Shown piece by piece: positions 1 through 6,159 of a stretch of DNA of 6,647 nucleotides. The position numbers and the translations under genes are program-made. The stretch spans positions 6,412-13,058 of the forward strand of contig DDHX01000060.1 in NCBI GenBank assembly GCA_002338255.1, given 5' to 3'. The stretch is from Ruminococcaceae bacterium UBA1865 (GTDB taxonomy: Bacteria > Bacillota > Clostridia > Oscillospirales > Acutalibacteraceae). The notes under the pieces were generated by a model. That model saw only the letters and a list, made by a program, of their open reading frames with translations. It made no database searches and was not told where the DNA came from. Every line of letters begins with the position of its first letter. Position 1 is the stretch's first letter.

Positions 1-12
1 GTAATCTCAACA

Positions 13-64
13 AAAATAGGTACTGACTGCTTTCTAAACAATTGAAACAGTCAGTACCTATTTT
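13..64. terminator. Bidirectional intrinsic terminator hairpin
   Basis: A perfect 17-bp inverted repeat has arms at 13-29 and 48-64. The left arm starts AAAATAGG and the right arm ends CCTATTTT. If C30 is bulged, the stem continues inward by four pairs (31-34 with 44-47), leaving a loop of about 9 bases. The A-run at the outer left and the T-run at the outer right make it a candidate terminator in both directions. It probably ends a gene lying left of the window and insulates the operon that starts downstream. The structure is seen directly; the termination role is inferred. Confidence 0.8.
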
Positions 65-230
65 GCCCTCTACTCCAAATGAATTTGGGCAAGAAATAGT
101 ACAGTACAAAAAATCAGGTTATGAAAACAATATTAAACCTGAAGCGGATTTAACATGAAGCAGTTTTAACTACATCTATATTTCACAAAATATTACTTAT
201 GATTTTGTTTTATATTTCAACAGATATTTA
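65..230. other. Non-coding AT-rich spacer upstream of promoter P1
   Basis: I see no convincing gene here on either strand. The stretch contains a weak inverted repeat (TCAGGTT at 114-120 with AACCTGA at 136-142) and an imperfect direct repeat at 141-170, listed separately. Positions 171-230 are very AT-rich and lie just upstream of a near-consensus -35 box, so they could act as an UP element; that is inference only. Confidence 0.5.
141..170. repeat. Imperfect 14-bp tandem direct repeat
   Basis: GAAGCGGATTTAAC at 141-154 is repeated as GAAGCAGTTTTAAC at 157-170. Twelve of 14 positions match and the period is 16 bp. It lies about 60-90 bp upstream of the P1 -35 box. It could be a binding site for an unknown activator, or chance in AT-rich DNA. 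Confidence 0.35.
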
Positions 231-259
231 TTGACATATTACATAGTTTAATGTATTAT
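231..259 (+). promoter_or_regulatory. Sigma-A promoter P1 (TTGACA-N17-TATTAT)
   Basis: A perfect -35 box TTGACA lies at 231-236, followed by a 17-bp spacer and a -10 box TATTAT at 254-259 (5 of 6 consensus bases). Transcription would start near 266, giving a leader of about 150 nt before the regulator gene at 418. Both double operators lie downstream of this start site, so a bound repressor would block an elongating polymerase or the early promoter region rather than the -35/-10 boxes. Confidence 0.75.
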
Positions 260-288
260 TTCATTGTAAATTAAGTGCACAATATTAG

Positions 289-313
289 TAAACCGGTCTA
301 CTAAACTGATTTA
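289..313. promoter_or_regulatory. Upstream double LacI-type operator (O1)
   Basis: Two 12-bp LacI-type motifs sit in tandem with one base (C301) between them: TAAACCGGTCTA at 289-300 and TAAACTGATTTA at 302-313. Each approximates TAAAnCGnTTTA, a dyad with a central CG step typical of LacI-family operators; the second has TG in place of CG. The centre-to-centre distance is 13 bp. The arrangement is the same as at 349-373, which has better matches. The likely ligand is the LacI-family protein encoded immediately downstream. Confidence 0.7.
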
Positions 314-340
314 TAAAAATCATAGAGTTTTATTTTTTTA
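303..340 (+). terminator. Possible weak attenuator in the P1 leader
   Basis: In a transcript from P1, AAACTGATTT (303-312) can pair with AAATC (317-321) and, after a 4-nt bulge, with AGTTT (326-330). A T-rich tract with seven consecutive T (333-339) follows. This resembles an intrinsic terminator upstream of the regulator gene. The stem is AT-rich, bulged and overlaps operator O1, so the pairing may only be a by-product of the operator dyad. Treat it as tentative. Confidence 0.22.
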
Positions 341-348
341 GTTGAATA

Positions 349-373
349 TAAACCGATTTACTAAAGCGGTTTA
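349..373. promoter_or_regulatory. Downstream double LacI-type operator (O2) within a 33-bp dyad
   Basis: Two 12-bp motifs, TAAACCGATTTA (349-360) and TAAAGCGGTTTA (362-373), flank C361. Both have the central CG step of LacI-family operators. Together with their flanks they form a dyad over 345-377: perfect 11-bp arms at 345-355 and 367-377, and a centre in which only the 356/366 pair mismatches. The site covers the -35 box and most of the spacer of promoter P2, so repressor binding should exclude RNA polymerase. Autoregulation by the adjacent regulator is the simplest reading. Confidence 0.8.
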
Positions 374-385
374 TATTGCTATACT
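357..385 (+). promoter_or_regulatory. Promoter P2, extended -10, overlapped by operator O2
   Basis: The -35 box TTTACT (357-362, 4 of 6 consensus bases) is followed by a 17-bp spacer and TATACT (380-385, 5 of 6). TGC immediately upstream of the -10 box (377-379) gives the extended -10 TGn motif, which can compensate for a weak -35. Transcription would start near 392, leaving a short leader of about 26 nt that holds the ribosome binding site of the regulator gene. Confidence 0.6.
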
Positions 386-417
386 ATTCTTACATTAAAG
401 TAAGAAAGGCGAATAGA

Positions 418-1470
418 ATGAAAAACAATAAACCTACTATTAGCGATGTTGCGTTAAATGCAAATGTATCGAAATCTACAGTATCAAATTATTTGAATGG
501 CCGCTTTGAAAGCATGTCAAATGAAACGAAAACCAAAATTGAAACAGCGATTCAGCAGCTGTCCTACACCCCAAGTTTAAGTGCGCGGCGTCTTTCTGCG
601 AAGGAAAAGTGTAAAGCAATTTGTGTCATCATTCCTTACAATATTTCGCACGCTTTTGACACTTTATATTTTCCTACTGTTTTGAGTGCAGTCGGTAGTA
701 TTGCGGAGAAAATGAACTATAATGTGCTGATCTTTGCACGAAACGGCCAGGGGATTGAAAAGAATATTGAATATCTTAAGAGCATGGCTTCAACTATGGT
801 CGATGGATTTATGGTATTTGACCTCAAACAGGACGATTATTATTTTAAGGAATTTGAAAAAGCAAATATACCTTATGTCTGCGTGGGAAAAATATGCGGA
901 TACGATGATTATAATTATGTTGCGTCTGATCATAGACAGGCAACTGTTGATGCTGTAACGTATTTAATTGGGCTGGGACATAAAAAAATCAGTTTAGTTA
1001 TGGAAAACAGCTCTGGCGTCGTTGAGGCTACAAGGCTTGCCGGATACAAAGAAGCCTTTCGCAAATATGGACTTCCGATTAACCCAAGTTTTTTTTGCAA
1101 TATCGACCCGCACAATAAAAATATGGATCAGATTTGTTATGAGGAATGTAAAAAGATGTTGACTCAAAAGGATCGACCGACCGCAATTATTTGTTCCATT
1201 GTCTTCATGCGCACGATCCTGCGTATTGCAGAGGAAAATCATTGGACCATTCCTGAAGATTTGTCACTGGTTGCAACTGAATACAGCGATCAGTATCAAT
1301 TTTCATATATGAATTTTACAAGAATCCAATCCATCGCATCAGAGGTAACTGAACTGGCTTTTAAGAAATTGTTGCGAACCATTTACAACAAACGCGGTTC
1401 ATTTGAGTCCCAGCTCAATAAACTTACGCTGACCATTGGAGACACTACTGCCGCGCCAAAACATATTTAG
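418..1470 (+). CDS. LacI/GalR-family transcriptional regulator
   Basis: This encodes a 350-residue protein, the usual length for the family. An N-terminal LacI helix-turn-helix spans roughly residues 7-28 (TISDVALNANVSKSTVSNYLNG) with the recognition helix at 18-28. A hinge segment (SLSARRLS, 53-60) links it to a periplasmic-binding-protein-like effector domain (about 68-345). That domain shows family signatures such as SDHRQATVDAVTYLIGLGHKK (170-190) and RLAGYKEAF (206-214). I chose ATG 418 because AAGAAAGG (402-409) lies 8 nt upstream and the HTH starts at the normal distance. An in-frame TTG at 376 would add 14 residues but lacks a binding site and overlaps P2. It is first in the operon, directly behind two double operators, so it probably represses itself and the transport and catabolic genes. 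The effector is probably the imported sugar acid or a derivative (inference). Confidence 0.92.
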   Translation: MKNNKPTISDVALNANVSKSTVSNYLNGRFESMSNETKTKIETAIQQLSYTPSLSARRLSAKEKCKAICVIIPYNISHAFDTLYFPTVLSAVGSIAEKMNYNVLIFARNGQGIEKNIEYLKSMASTMVDGFMVFDLKQDDYYFKEFEKANIPYVCVGKICGYDDYNYVASDHRQATVDAVTYLIGLGHKKISLVMENSSGVVEATRLAGYKEAFRKYGLPINPSFFCNIDPHNKNMDQICYEECKKMLTQKDRPTAIICSIVFMRTILRIAEENHWTIPEDLSLVATEYSDQYQFSYMNFTRIQSIASEVTELAFKKLLRTIYNKRGSFESQLNKLTLTIGDTTAAPKHI

Positions 1471-1473
1471 TTG

Positions 1474-1498
1474 TTTGTATCATGAAAGTGATATCAAA
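1474..1498 (+). other. Small hairpin between regulator and binding-protein genes
   Basis: TTTGTATCA (1474-1482) can pair with TGATA (1489-1493) and CAAA (1495-1498), with T1494 bulged and a 6-nt loop. No proper T-run follows, so it is not a convincing terminator; readthrough from the regulator into the transport genes is expected. It might be an RNA processing or partial attenuation site. No credible separate promoter is visible in the 55-bp gap. Confidence 0.3.
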
Positions 1499-1525
1499 TA
1501 TAAATTTTAAAGTGGAGGTTCGAAA

Positions 1526-2866
1526 ATGAAAAATGTATTGAAAAGGTTAAACAAGTTAATCGCACTGGTTATGGCACTTTCCATGGTGTTGCTGACTGCA
1601 TGTTCTTCCGGTACGCCTGCCACGGGCAGTTCTGCGGATTCGAAAGGCACGGCATCGACTCAGAGTGCAAAAAAGAAATTGGTGTTCTGGGACAAGTCCG
1701 AATATGTAAAAGATTACAACACATTGATGAAGAAAAAAGTTGACGCTTTTGCAAAAGAAAAAAATGTTGATGTTGATTATGTTATTATTCCATCCAATGA
1801 CGTAAAACAGAAAGTCATGGCGGCAATTGAAGCAAAAAATCCACCTGATTTGATAGTCGGCGACGATTCACTGTGTGCACAGTATGTAGCAATGGGTCAG
1901 ATTGCAGATGTCAGTGATGTTGTATCAGGGATGGATTTAACAGACACCGCAAAGGAATTCTCTAAAATCAATAACAAAGAAGTCCTTGTTCCCCTTGCCT
2001 TTCTTGCCCCCGGCATGTACTGGAGAACAGATAAATGGAGCGCAAAAGGCCTTTCAGCACCAACTACATGGCAGGAGCTGAAGGAGCAAGCGAAACTTGT
2101 AAATGATCCTACTCATGGGTTCTATGCTCTTGGTTTCCCAATGGGCGCGTCCGGCGGCGGAGATGCAGAAGGATTTATGCGCTCTGTTATCCTCAGTTTC
2201 GGTGGTGTTCCTGTGGATGCATCCGGAAAAGTAACCATTAACTCGCCTCAAACATTAGAAGCGCTTAAATTTGTTGCATCGCTGTATCAAGAAGGTTTGT
2301 GCCCGCCTGATGCTATGACATGGGATGACAGCGCAAACAACGCGGCTTATCTGGCAGGAACGGTTGGCGTCGTATTTAATTCAGGTTCTATTTGGTCGTC
2401 ACTCAAAAAAGAAAAACCGGAATTGCTGGCAAAGACCCAGATTATCTCTTACCCTAAGGGTGCAAGCGGAAAGTCATATGCTCCCGGCGGTACCAATACC
2501 TTTGGTGTTTTTAAGACAGGTAAAAATACCGATGTAGCCAAAGAGTTCGTAAAATACTATTTCTCTGATAAAGAAAACTACAATGCTATGGTAGAAGCAA
2601 TGGGTGGTATGTGGCAGCCGGTTCTTAACGGTATGGGCGACAGCGCTTTCTGGAAGAAGACGGAAAATGCAGGCTGGCTGCTGAACTCCAAAAGCCTTAC
2701 AAGAAATTTTGCTCCCGCTCCTGCTGACCAATACGCCAACTTAACAGTCTCCAGTCAACTGTGTGTAAAAGCAATCCAAAATATTGTCGTGAACAAAATG
2801 GATCCCCAGGCGGCACTTGACCTGCTTGAGAAGTCGTTCCAAAAGGTTTATAAAGACAGGAAATAG
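1526..2866 (+). CDS. Extracellular solute-binding lipoprotein of a CUT1 sugar ABC transporter
   Basis: The 446-residue protein would capture substrate outside the membrane and deliver it to the permease pair encoded downstream. It has a lipoprotein signal peptide: a basic N-terminus (residues 1-10), a hydrophobic core (11-23) and the lipobox LTAC ending at Cys26, the predicted lipidated residue. A Ser/Thr/Gly-rich linker (27-48) follows. The mature part fits family 1 sugar-binding proteins: KLVFWDKSEY at 51-60, PPDLIVGDD at 106-114, a MYWRTDKW segment at 164-171, PTTWQELKEQAK at 179-190 and LAGTVGVVFNSG near 276-287. The length is typical. Start ATG 1526 has GGAGG (1514-1518) 7 nt upstream. 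The family transports mono- and oligosaccharides, polyols and sugar acids or their conjugates; the sequence does not tell which. A strong hairpin follows the gene, common after highly expressed binding-protein genes. Confidence 0.93.
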   Translation: MKNVLKRLNKLIALVMALSMVLLTACSSGTPATGSSADSKGTASTQSAKKKLVFWDKSEYVKDYNTLMKKKVDAFAKEKNVDVDYVIIPSNDVKQKVMAAIEAKNPPDLIVGDDSLCAQYVAMGQIADVSDVVSGMDLTDTAKEFSKINNKEVLVPLAFLAPGMYWRTDKWSAKGLSAPTTWQELKEQAKLVNDPTHGFYALGFPMGASGGGDAEGFMRSVILSFGGVPVDASGKVTINSPQTLEALKFVASLYQEGLCPPDAMTWDDSANNAAYLAGTVGVVFNSGSIWSSLKKEKPELLAKTQIISYPKGASGKSYAPGGTNTFGVFKTGKNTDVAKEFVKYYFSDKENYNAMVEAMGGMWQPVLNGMGDSAFWKKTENAGWLLNSKSLTRNFAPAPADQYANLTVSSQLCVKAIQNIVVNKMDPQAALDLLEKSFQKVYKDRK

Positions 2867-2872
2867 TATTTC

Positions 2873-2924
2873 ATTGTGATTGCAGGATGCGATAATGTAT
2901 TATGTATCGCATCCCGCCCACAAT
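2873..2924 (+). other. Intercistronic hairpin after the binding-protein gene
   Basis: A perfect 10-bp stem (GGATGCGATA, 2885-2894, with TATCGCATCC, 2905-2914) encloses a 10-nt loop. An outer 6-bp stem (ATTGTG, 2873-2878, with CACAAT, 2919-2924) is separated from it by a small internal loop. No T-run follows, so it is unlikely to be a full terminator. By analogy with other binding-protein-first ABC operons, it may protect the upstream message from 3' decay and raise binding-protein levels above permease levels. Confidence 0.65.
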
Positions 2925-2950
2925 ATAGTTTGGCAGATGTAATACAATGA

Positions 2951-2956
2951 AAGGAG
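2951..2956 (+). promoter_or_regulatory. Ribosome binding site that fixes a TTG start
   Basis: AAGGAG lies 9 nt upstream of TTG 2966, the right distance for initiation. The nearby ATG at 2959 is out of frame with the permease, only 2 nt from this site, and would encode just four codons before TAA. The next in-frame ATG (3011) has no comparable site. Confidence 0.75.
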
Positions 2957-2965
2957 TGATGTCAA

Positions 2966-3862
2966 TTGAATAATTCCATTCGAAGTCACTCTCAAACACG
3001 AACAGACCGGATGTTGGGATTGATTCTGATGATACCAGTTGCTGTTATCATCGTTGGTATTATGGGTATTCCATTAGTTAAAGCAATATATCTAAGCTTC
3101 ACAGACAAAACCGTTGGCCAGCCAGAAACATTTATAGGATTAGAAAACTACTTTACCTTATTTAGCGATCCTACCTATTGGCAAGTAATTAGAAATACTT
3201 TTATTTATACGGCTGGCAGTGTTGGATTGAAGCTTCTTTTCGGTGTTATCCTTGCGGTGATTCTAAACAAGAAATTTATTGGCTGCGGATTTTTTAGAAC
3301 CGTCTTGCTCATTCCATGGGCGCTTCCGGGAACGGTGGCAGCAACTACCTGGCGATGGATGTTCGACAGCACCTATGGGATCATAAACAGCCTGCTGCTT
3401 TCATGGGGGGTAATCAGCGTCCCCATTGCATGGCTTAGCGATCCGAAATTAACATTATACACAGCCATGATTGTAAATATTTGGCGGGGAGTTCCGTTCT
3501 TTATTTTCAGCTTGCTGGGGGCGCTTCAAACCATAGACAACCAAATGTATGAAGCGGCGTATCTTGACGGCGCGGGTACGTTAAGCCAATTTTGGTTTAT
3601 TACTCTTCCGTCCATTTATCCTGTTTTAAAAATCACTACCTTGCTTTCTGCCATTTGGACCTTCAATGACTTTGAAAACGTATATTTGGTAACAGGAGGC
3701 GGCCCAGTTTATGCTTCTTCTGTTATTTCCACATACACTTACGATTTGGCATTTATTCAAAACTCATTTGGACAGTCTCTTTCCGCGGCAGTATCCATCA
3801 TTCCCGTCTTATTGCTTATTATTATCATATCTCAAAGATCAATGAAAGAAAAAGTAAATTAA
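2966..3862 (+). CDS. CUT1 ABC transporter permease, MalF/UgpA type
   Basis: This 298-residue integral membrane protein forms one half of the translocation pore. Hydrophobic helices are visible around residues 16-43, 76-101, 108-130, 162-188, 217-236 and 272-290, consistent with six spans. The cytoplasmic EAA loop that docks on the ATPase is present as EAAYLDGAGTLSQFW (196-210) followed by ITLPSIYPV. The conserved LIPWALPGTVAATTW stretch (115-129) and the GGGP turn (244-247) are typical of sugar permeases of this class. The start is TTG 2966, chosen for the AAGGAG site and the intact N-terminus before the first span. Its stop codon touches the ribosome binding site of the next permease gene 15 bp downstream, so the two are probably coupled and made in equal amounts. 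Confidence 0.93.
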   Translation: MNNSIRSHSQTRTDRMLGLILMIPVAVIIVGIMGIPLVKAIYLSFTDKTVGQPETFIGLENYFTLFSDPTYWQVIRNTFIYTAGSVGLKLLFGVILAVILNKKFIGCGFFRTVLLIPWALPGTVAATTWRWMFDSTYGIINSLLLSWGVISVPIAWLSDPKLTLYTAMIVNIWRGVPFFIFSLLGALQTIDNQMYEAAYLDGAGTLSQFWFITLPSIYPVLKITTLLSAIWTFNDFENVYLVTGGGPVYASSVISTYTYDLAFIQNSFGQSLSAAVSIIPVLLLIIIISQRSMKEKVN

Positions 3863-3877
3863 AGGAGGGAAATATTT

Positions 3878-4717
3878 ATGGTAATGACAAAAGGTAAAAA
3901 GTTTTTGCACTATTTTGGTATTTATGGAATTCTTTTTGTTGCACTGATAGGTACTGTTTTCCCTCTGTATTGGATGATAAAATCCTCTTTTACACCAGAC
4001 AACGAAATGTCCATGGCGCGTCCTTCCCTTTTCTCTTCTCATGTAACACTGGAACACTATGTTAAATTGTTGAATGAGACAAATTTTATGGGGAACATTG
4101 GGAACAGTTTGTATGTTGCGGGTATTACTACCATTGTTTGTCTGGCTATCAGCATTTTTGCTTCCTATGCGATGACAAGATTAAAATTTCCGTTACGCAA
4201 TATGTTTAAGAAAAGTATTATTCTTTCTTATCTATTGCCGACTGCCGTTTTGTTCATTCCGATGTATGTACAAGTAAGTGCAATGGGGTTTAATGACAAC
4301 AAAAACGGATTGCTTATTATCTATCCGACGTTCGTTGTCCCATACTGCTGTTATATGCTTATCAGCTATTTTCAGGCGATTCCTTATTCCTTGGAGGAAG
4401 CTGCCCTGATTGACGGATGTAATCGGTTGAAATCCATGATCAAAATTATTATTCCGATTGCTCTCCCAGGAATTGCAGTCGTTGCAACGTTTGCTTTTAC
4501 CATGTCATGGAATGAATATTTATACGCGTTAGTTATGACTACCAGCCCAATGCAGCAGACCGCTACTGTGGGTATTACCAGCTTTAAATTTGCCGACCAG
4601 GCAATATGGGGATTGATTATGAGTGCCTCAGTTGTGGCTTCGCTGCCAGTCGTCATATTATATGTAGTCGCGCAAAGTATGCTGGTTACCGGGAAAACGG
4701 ATGGTAGTGTAAAATAA
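3878..4717 (+). CDS. CUT1 ABC transporter permease, MalG/UgpE type
   Basis: The 279-residue partner permease carries six likely spans, roughly at residues 12-35, 77-99, 112-134, 145-166, 191-211 and 245-268. Its EAA loop reads EEAALIDGCNRLKSMIKIIIP (173-193), matching the motif contacting the ATPase. The SWNEYLYAL segment (210-218) and the C-terminal LVTGKTDGSVK are hallmarks of MalG-type proteins. Start ATG 3878 has a very strong site, AAGGAGGG (3862-3869), 8 nt upstream and overlapping the previous stop. The following enzyme gene begins within 20 bp of the TAA, with no ATPase gene between them. Like many Gram-positive CUT1 systems, it may therefore use a shared MsmX-type ATPase encoded elsewhere (inference). 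Confidence 0.93.
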   Translation: MVMTKGKKFLHYFGIYGILFVALIGTVFPLYWMIKSSFTPDNEMSMARPSLFSSHVTLEHYVKLLNETNFMGNIGNSLYVAGITTIVCLAISIFASYAMTRLKFPLRNMFKKSIILSYLLPTAVLFIPMYVQVSAMGFNDNKNGLLIIYPTFVVPYCCYMLISYFQAIPYSLEEAALIDGCNRLKSMIKIIIPIALPGIAVVATFAFTMSWNEYLYALVMTTSPMQQTATVGITSFKFADQAIWGLIMSASVVASLPVVILYVVAQSMLVTGKTDGSVK

Positions 4718-4720
4718 ATG

Positions 4721-4727
4721 AGAAGGA
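4721..4727 (+). promoter_or_regulatory. Ribosome binding site that favours the ATG 4736 start
   Basis: AGAAGGA lies 8 nt upstream of ATG 4736. In-frame ATGs at 4718 and 4727 are less likely: 4718 begins right after the permease stop with no purine-rich site before it, and 4727 overlaps this site. Confidence 0.6.
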
Positions 4728-4735
4728 TGATCTCA

Positions 4736-6112
4736 ATGACAGACATGAAAGAAAATTATGAAGACACTCTGCAATATGTCAGCACCAATTCAAGGCCCTC
4801 AGATTTACGCATAACCGACCTGCGTGTTGCCGATATTGTTGGAGCGCCGATGCACTGCACCTTAGTAAAAATTATGACTAATCAGGGGTTAGTCGGTTAT
4901 GGAGAGGTAAGGGACGGCGCCTCACGCAACTTTATTCTGGAGCTGAAAAGCAGAATCCTCGGTGAAAATCCATGTGATATTGATAAACTTTTTCGTCGTA
5001 TCAAGCAGTTTGGGGGTCACGCAAGACAGGCGGGGGGAGTATGCGGAATTGAACTTGCCCTGTGGGACCTTGCCGGAAAAGCATACGGAATTCCCGTTTA
5101 TCAAATGTTGGGCGGAAAGTTTCGCGATTCTATCCGTATGTACTGTGATACAGATATTGATGGAAAGCATAACGGTACCGAAATGGGTCATGCACTAAAA
5201 AAAAGAATGGAAAAAGGTTTCACTTTTCTTAAAATGGATCTCGGCATTGACCTTCTTTATGATGAGCCGGGCGCACTGTGCGCACCATTAGGATTTGTTT
5301 CGCAGCTTAACAAAGCAAAAGAGTATGATCCTATTGCCCGCAACCTTACAGATGACCAGCGTACGTACAGAAATAATTTGTATGATATTCAGAACATCCC
5401 CCACTTTAGCACAGGCGTTCAGGTTACGGAGAAGGGCTATGACATTCTTGAGCAATATGTTGCGGACGTTCGTAAAGAAATTGGCTATGATATTCCGCTG
5501 GCAATCGATCATTTTGGACATATTGGGGTTGAATCGTGCATTAAGCTTGCCAAGCGTATTGAAAAATATAACATAGCGTGGATGGAAGATATGGTTCCAT
5601 GGCAGCTTACAAAGCAGTACGCGCGTCTTGCGCAATCCGTCAGTATTCCTATTTGTACCGGAGAAGACATTTACTTGAAAGAAAACTTTAAGCCTCTGCT
5701 GGAAGCAGGCGGAGTTTCTGTGATTCATCCGGACATATTGACTTCGGGCGGAATTCTGGAAAATAAAAAAATTGGTGATATGGCGCAGGAGTACGGGGTA
5801 GCGATGGCTGTGCATATGGCGGAAAGCCCCATTGCCTGTTTGGCCGCCGTTCACAGTGTGGCCGCTACCGAAAACTTTTTAGCGCTTGAGTTTCACTCAA
5901 ACGATGTACCCTGGTGGTCGGATCTCGTAAATGGATTGCCTAATCCTATCGTGCAGAACGGTTTTATTCAGGTGCCGAACGCACCGGGACTTGGCATTGA
6001 ATCTCTTAATGACGATGTTATCGCCGAACATCTGCATCCTGATTATCCCGGCATTTGGCTTCCCACCAACGAATGGGATTGCGACTATTCTCATGACCGT
6101 ATCTGGAGTTGA
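4736..6112 (+). CDS. Enolase-superfamily enzyme, mandelate racemase/muconate lactonizing type; probable sugar-acid dehydratase
   Basis: The 458-residue cytosolic enzyme would abstract the proton alpha to a carboxylate in a Mg-dependent reaction. An N-terminal capping domain (about 24-135, with YGEVRDG at 55-61 and IELALWDLAGKAYG at 105-118) precedes a TIM-barrel domain. Metal ligands are readable in order: Asp258 (LAIDHFG), Glu284 (AWMEDMVPW) and Glu310 (CTGEDIY). A mandelate-racemase-style dyad is present as Asp333 (HPDILTSGG) and His360 (AVHMAESP), with Glu385 (ALEFHS) at the position of the electrophilic acid. Lys166 and Asp168 (LKMDLG) end the second strand; His259 and His262 are near the metal site. 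An insert of about 55 residues (171-228) follows strand 2 and makes it longer than ordinary members. Specificity cannot be assigned; dehydration of an aldonate, uronate-derived acid or aldarate is likeliest, with epimerisation as alternative. It sits between the permease and RraA-like genes in the same operon. Confidence 0.85.
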   Translation: MTDMKENYEDTLQYVSTNSRPSDLRITDLRVADIVGAPMHCTLVKIMTNQGLVGYGEVRDGASRNFILELKSRILGENPCDIDKLFRRIKQFGGHARQAGGVCGIELALWDLAGKAYGIPVYQMLGGKFRDSIRMYCDTDIDGKHNGTEMGHALKKRMEKGFTFLKMDLGIDLLYDEPGALCAPLGFVSQLNKAKEYDPIARNLTDDQRTYRNNLYDIQNIPHFSTGVQVTEKGYDILEQYVADVRKEIGYDIPLAIDHFGHIGVESCIKLAKRIEKYNIAWMEDMVPWQLTKQYARLAQSVSIPICTGEDIYLKENFKPLLEAGGVSVIHPDILTSGGILENKKIGDMAQEYGVAMAVHMAESPIACLAAVHSVAATENFLALEFHSNDVPWWSDLVNGLPNPIVQNGFIQVPNAPGLGIESLNDDVIAEHLHPDYPGIWLPTNEWDCDYSHDRIWS

Positions 6113-6159
6113 TATCTGATAAATAAATTCACTTATTACAAATAAAGGAGTAAATTGCA

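Noticed and set aside
13..64. Inverted repeat as a transposon end
   Set aside because: The arms are close together, flanked by A and T runs, with no transposase or target duplication visible; a terminator explains it fully.
121..138. Possible catabolite response element (cre)
   Set aside because: The run starting ATGAAAAC begins like a cre site but lacks the central CG, and no better match was seen in the promoter region.
376..417. In-frame TTG-initiated extension of the LacI-family regulator by 14 residues
   Set aside because: No ribosome binding site lies upstream, the codons overlap operator O2 and the P2 -10 region, and ATG 418 has a good site and puts the HTH at the usual distance from the N-terminus.
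1475..1504. Possible promoter (TTGTAT-N18-TATAAA) before the binding-protein gene
   Set aside because: The -35 box matches only 3 of 6 bases and the predicted start would fall on the ribosome binding site of the gene, so it is unlikely to be functional.
4384..4746. 120-codon open frame on the - strand
   Set aside because: It is a shadow of the MalG-type permease, whose frame shows clear family motifs; the reverse frame shows no recognisable domain.
5288..5854. 188-codon open frame on the - strand
   Set aside because: It lies opposite the enolase-superfamily gene over its catalytic motifs and has no recognisable domain, so it is a chance shadow.
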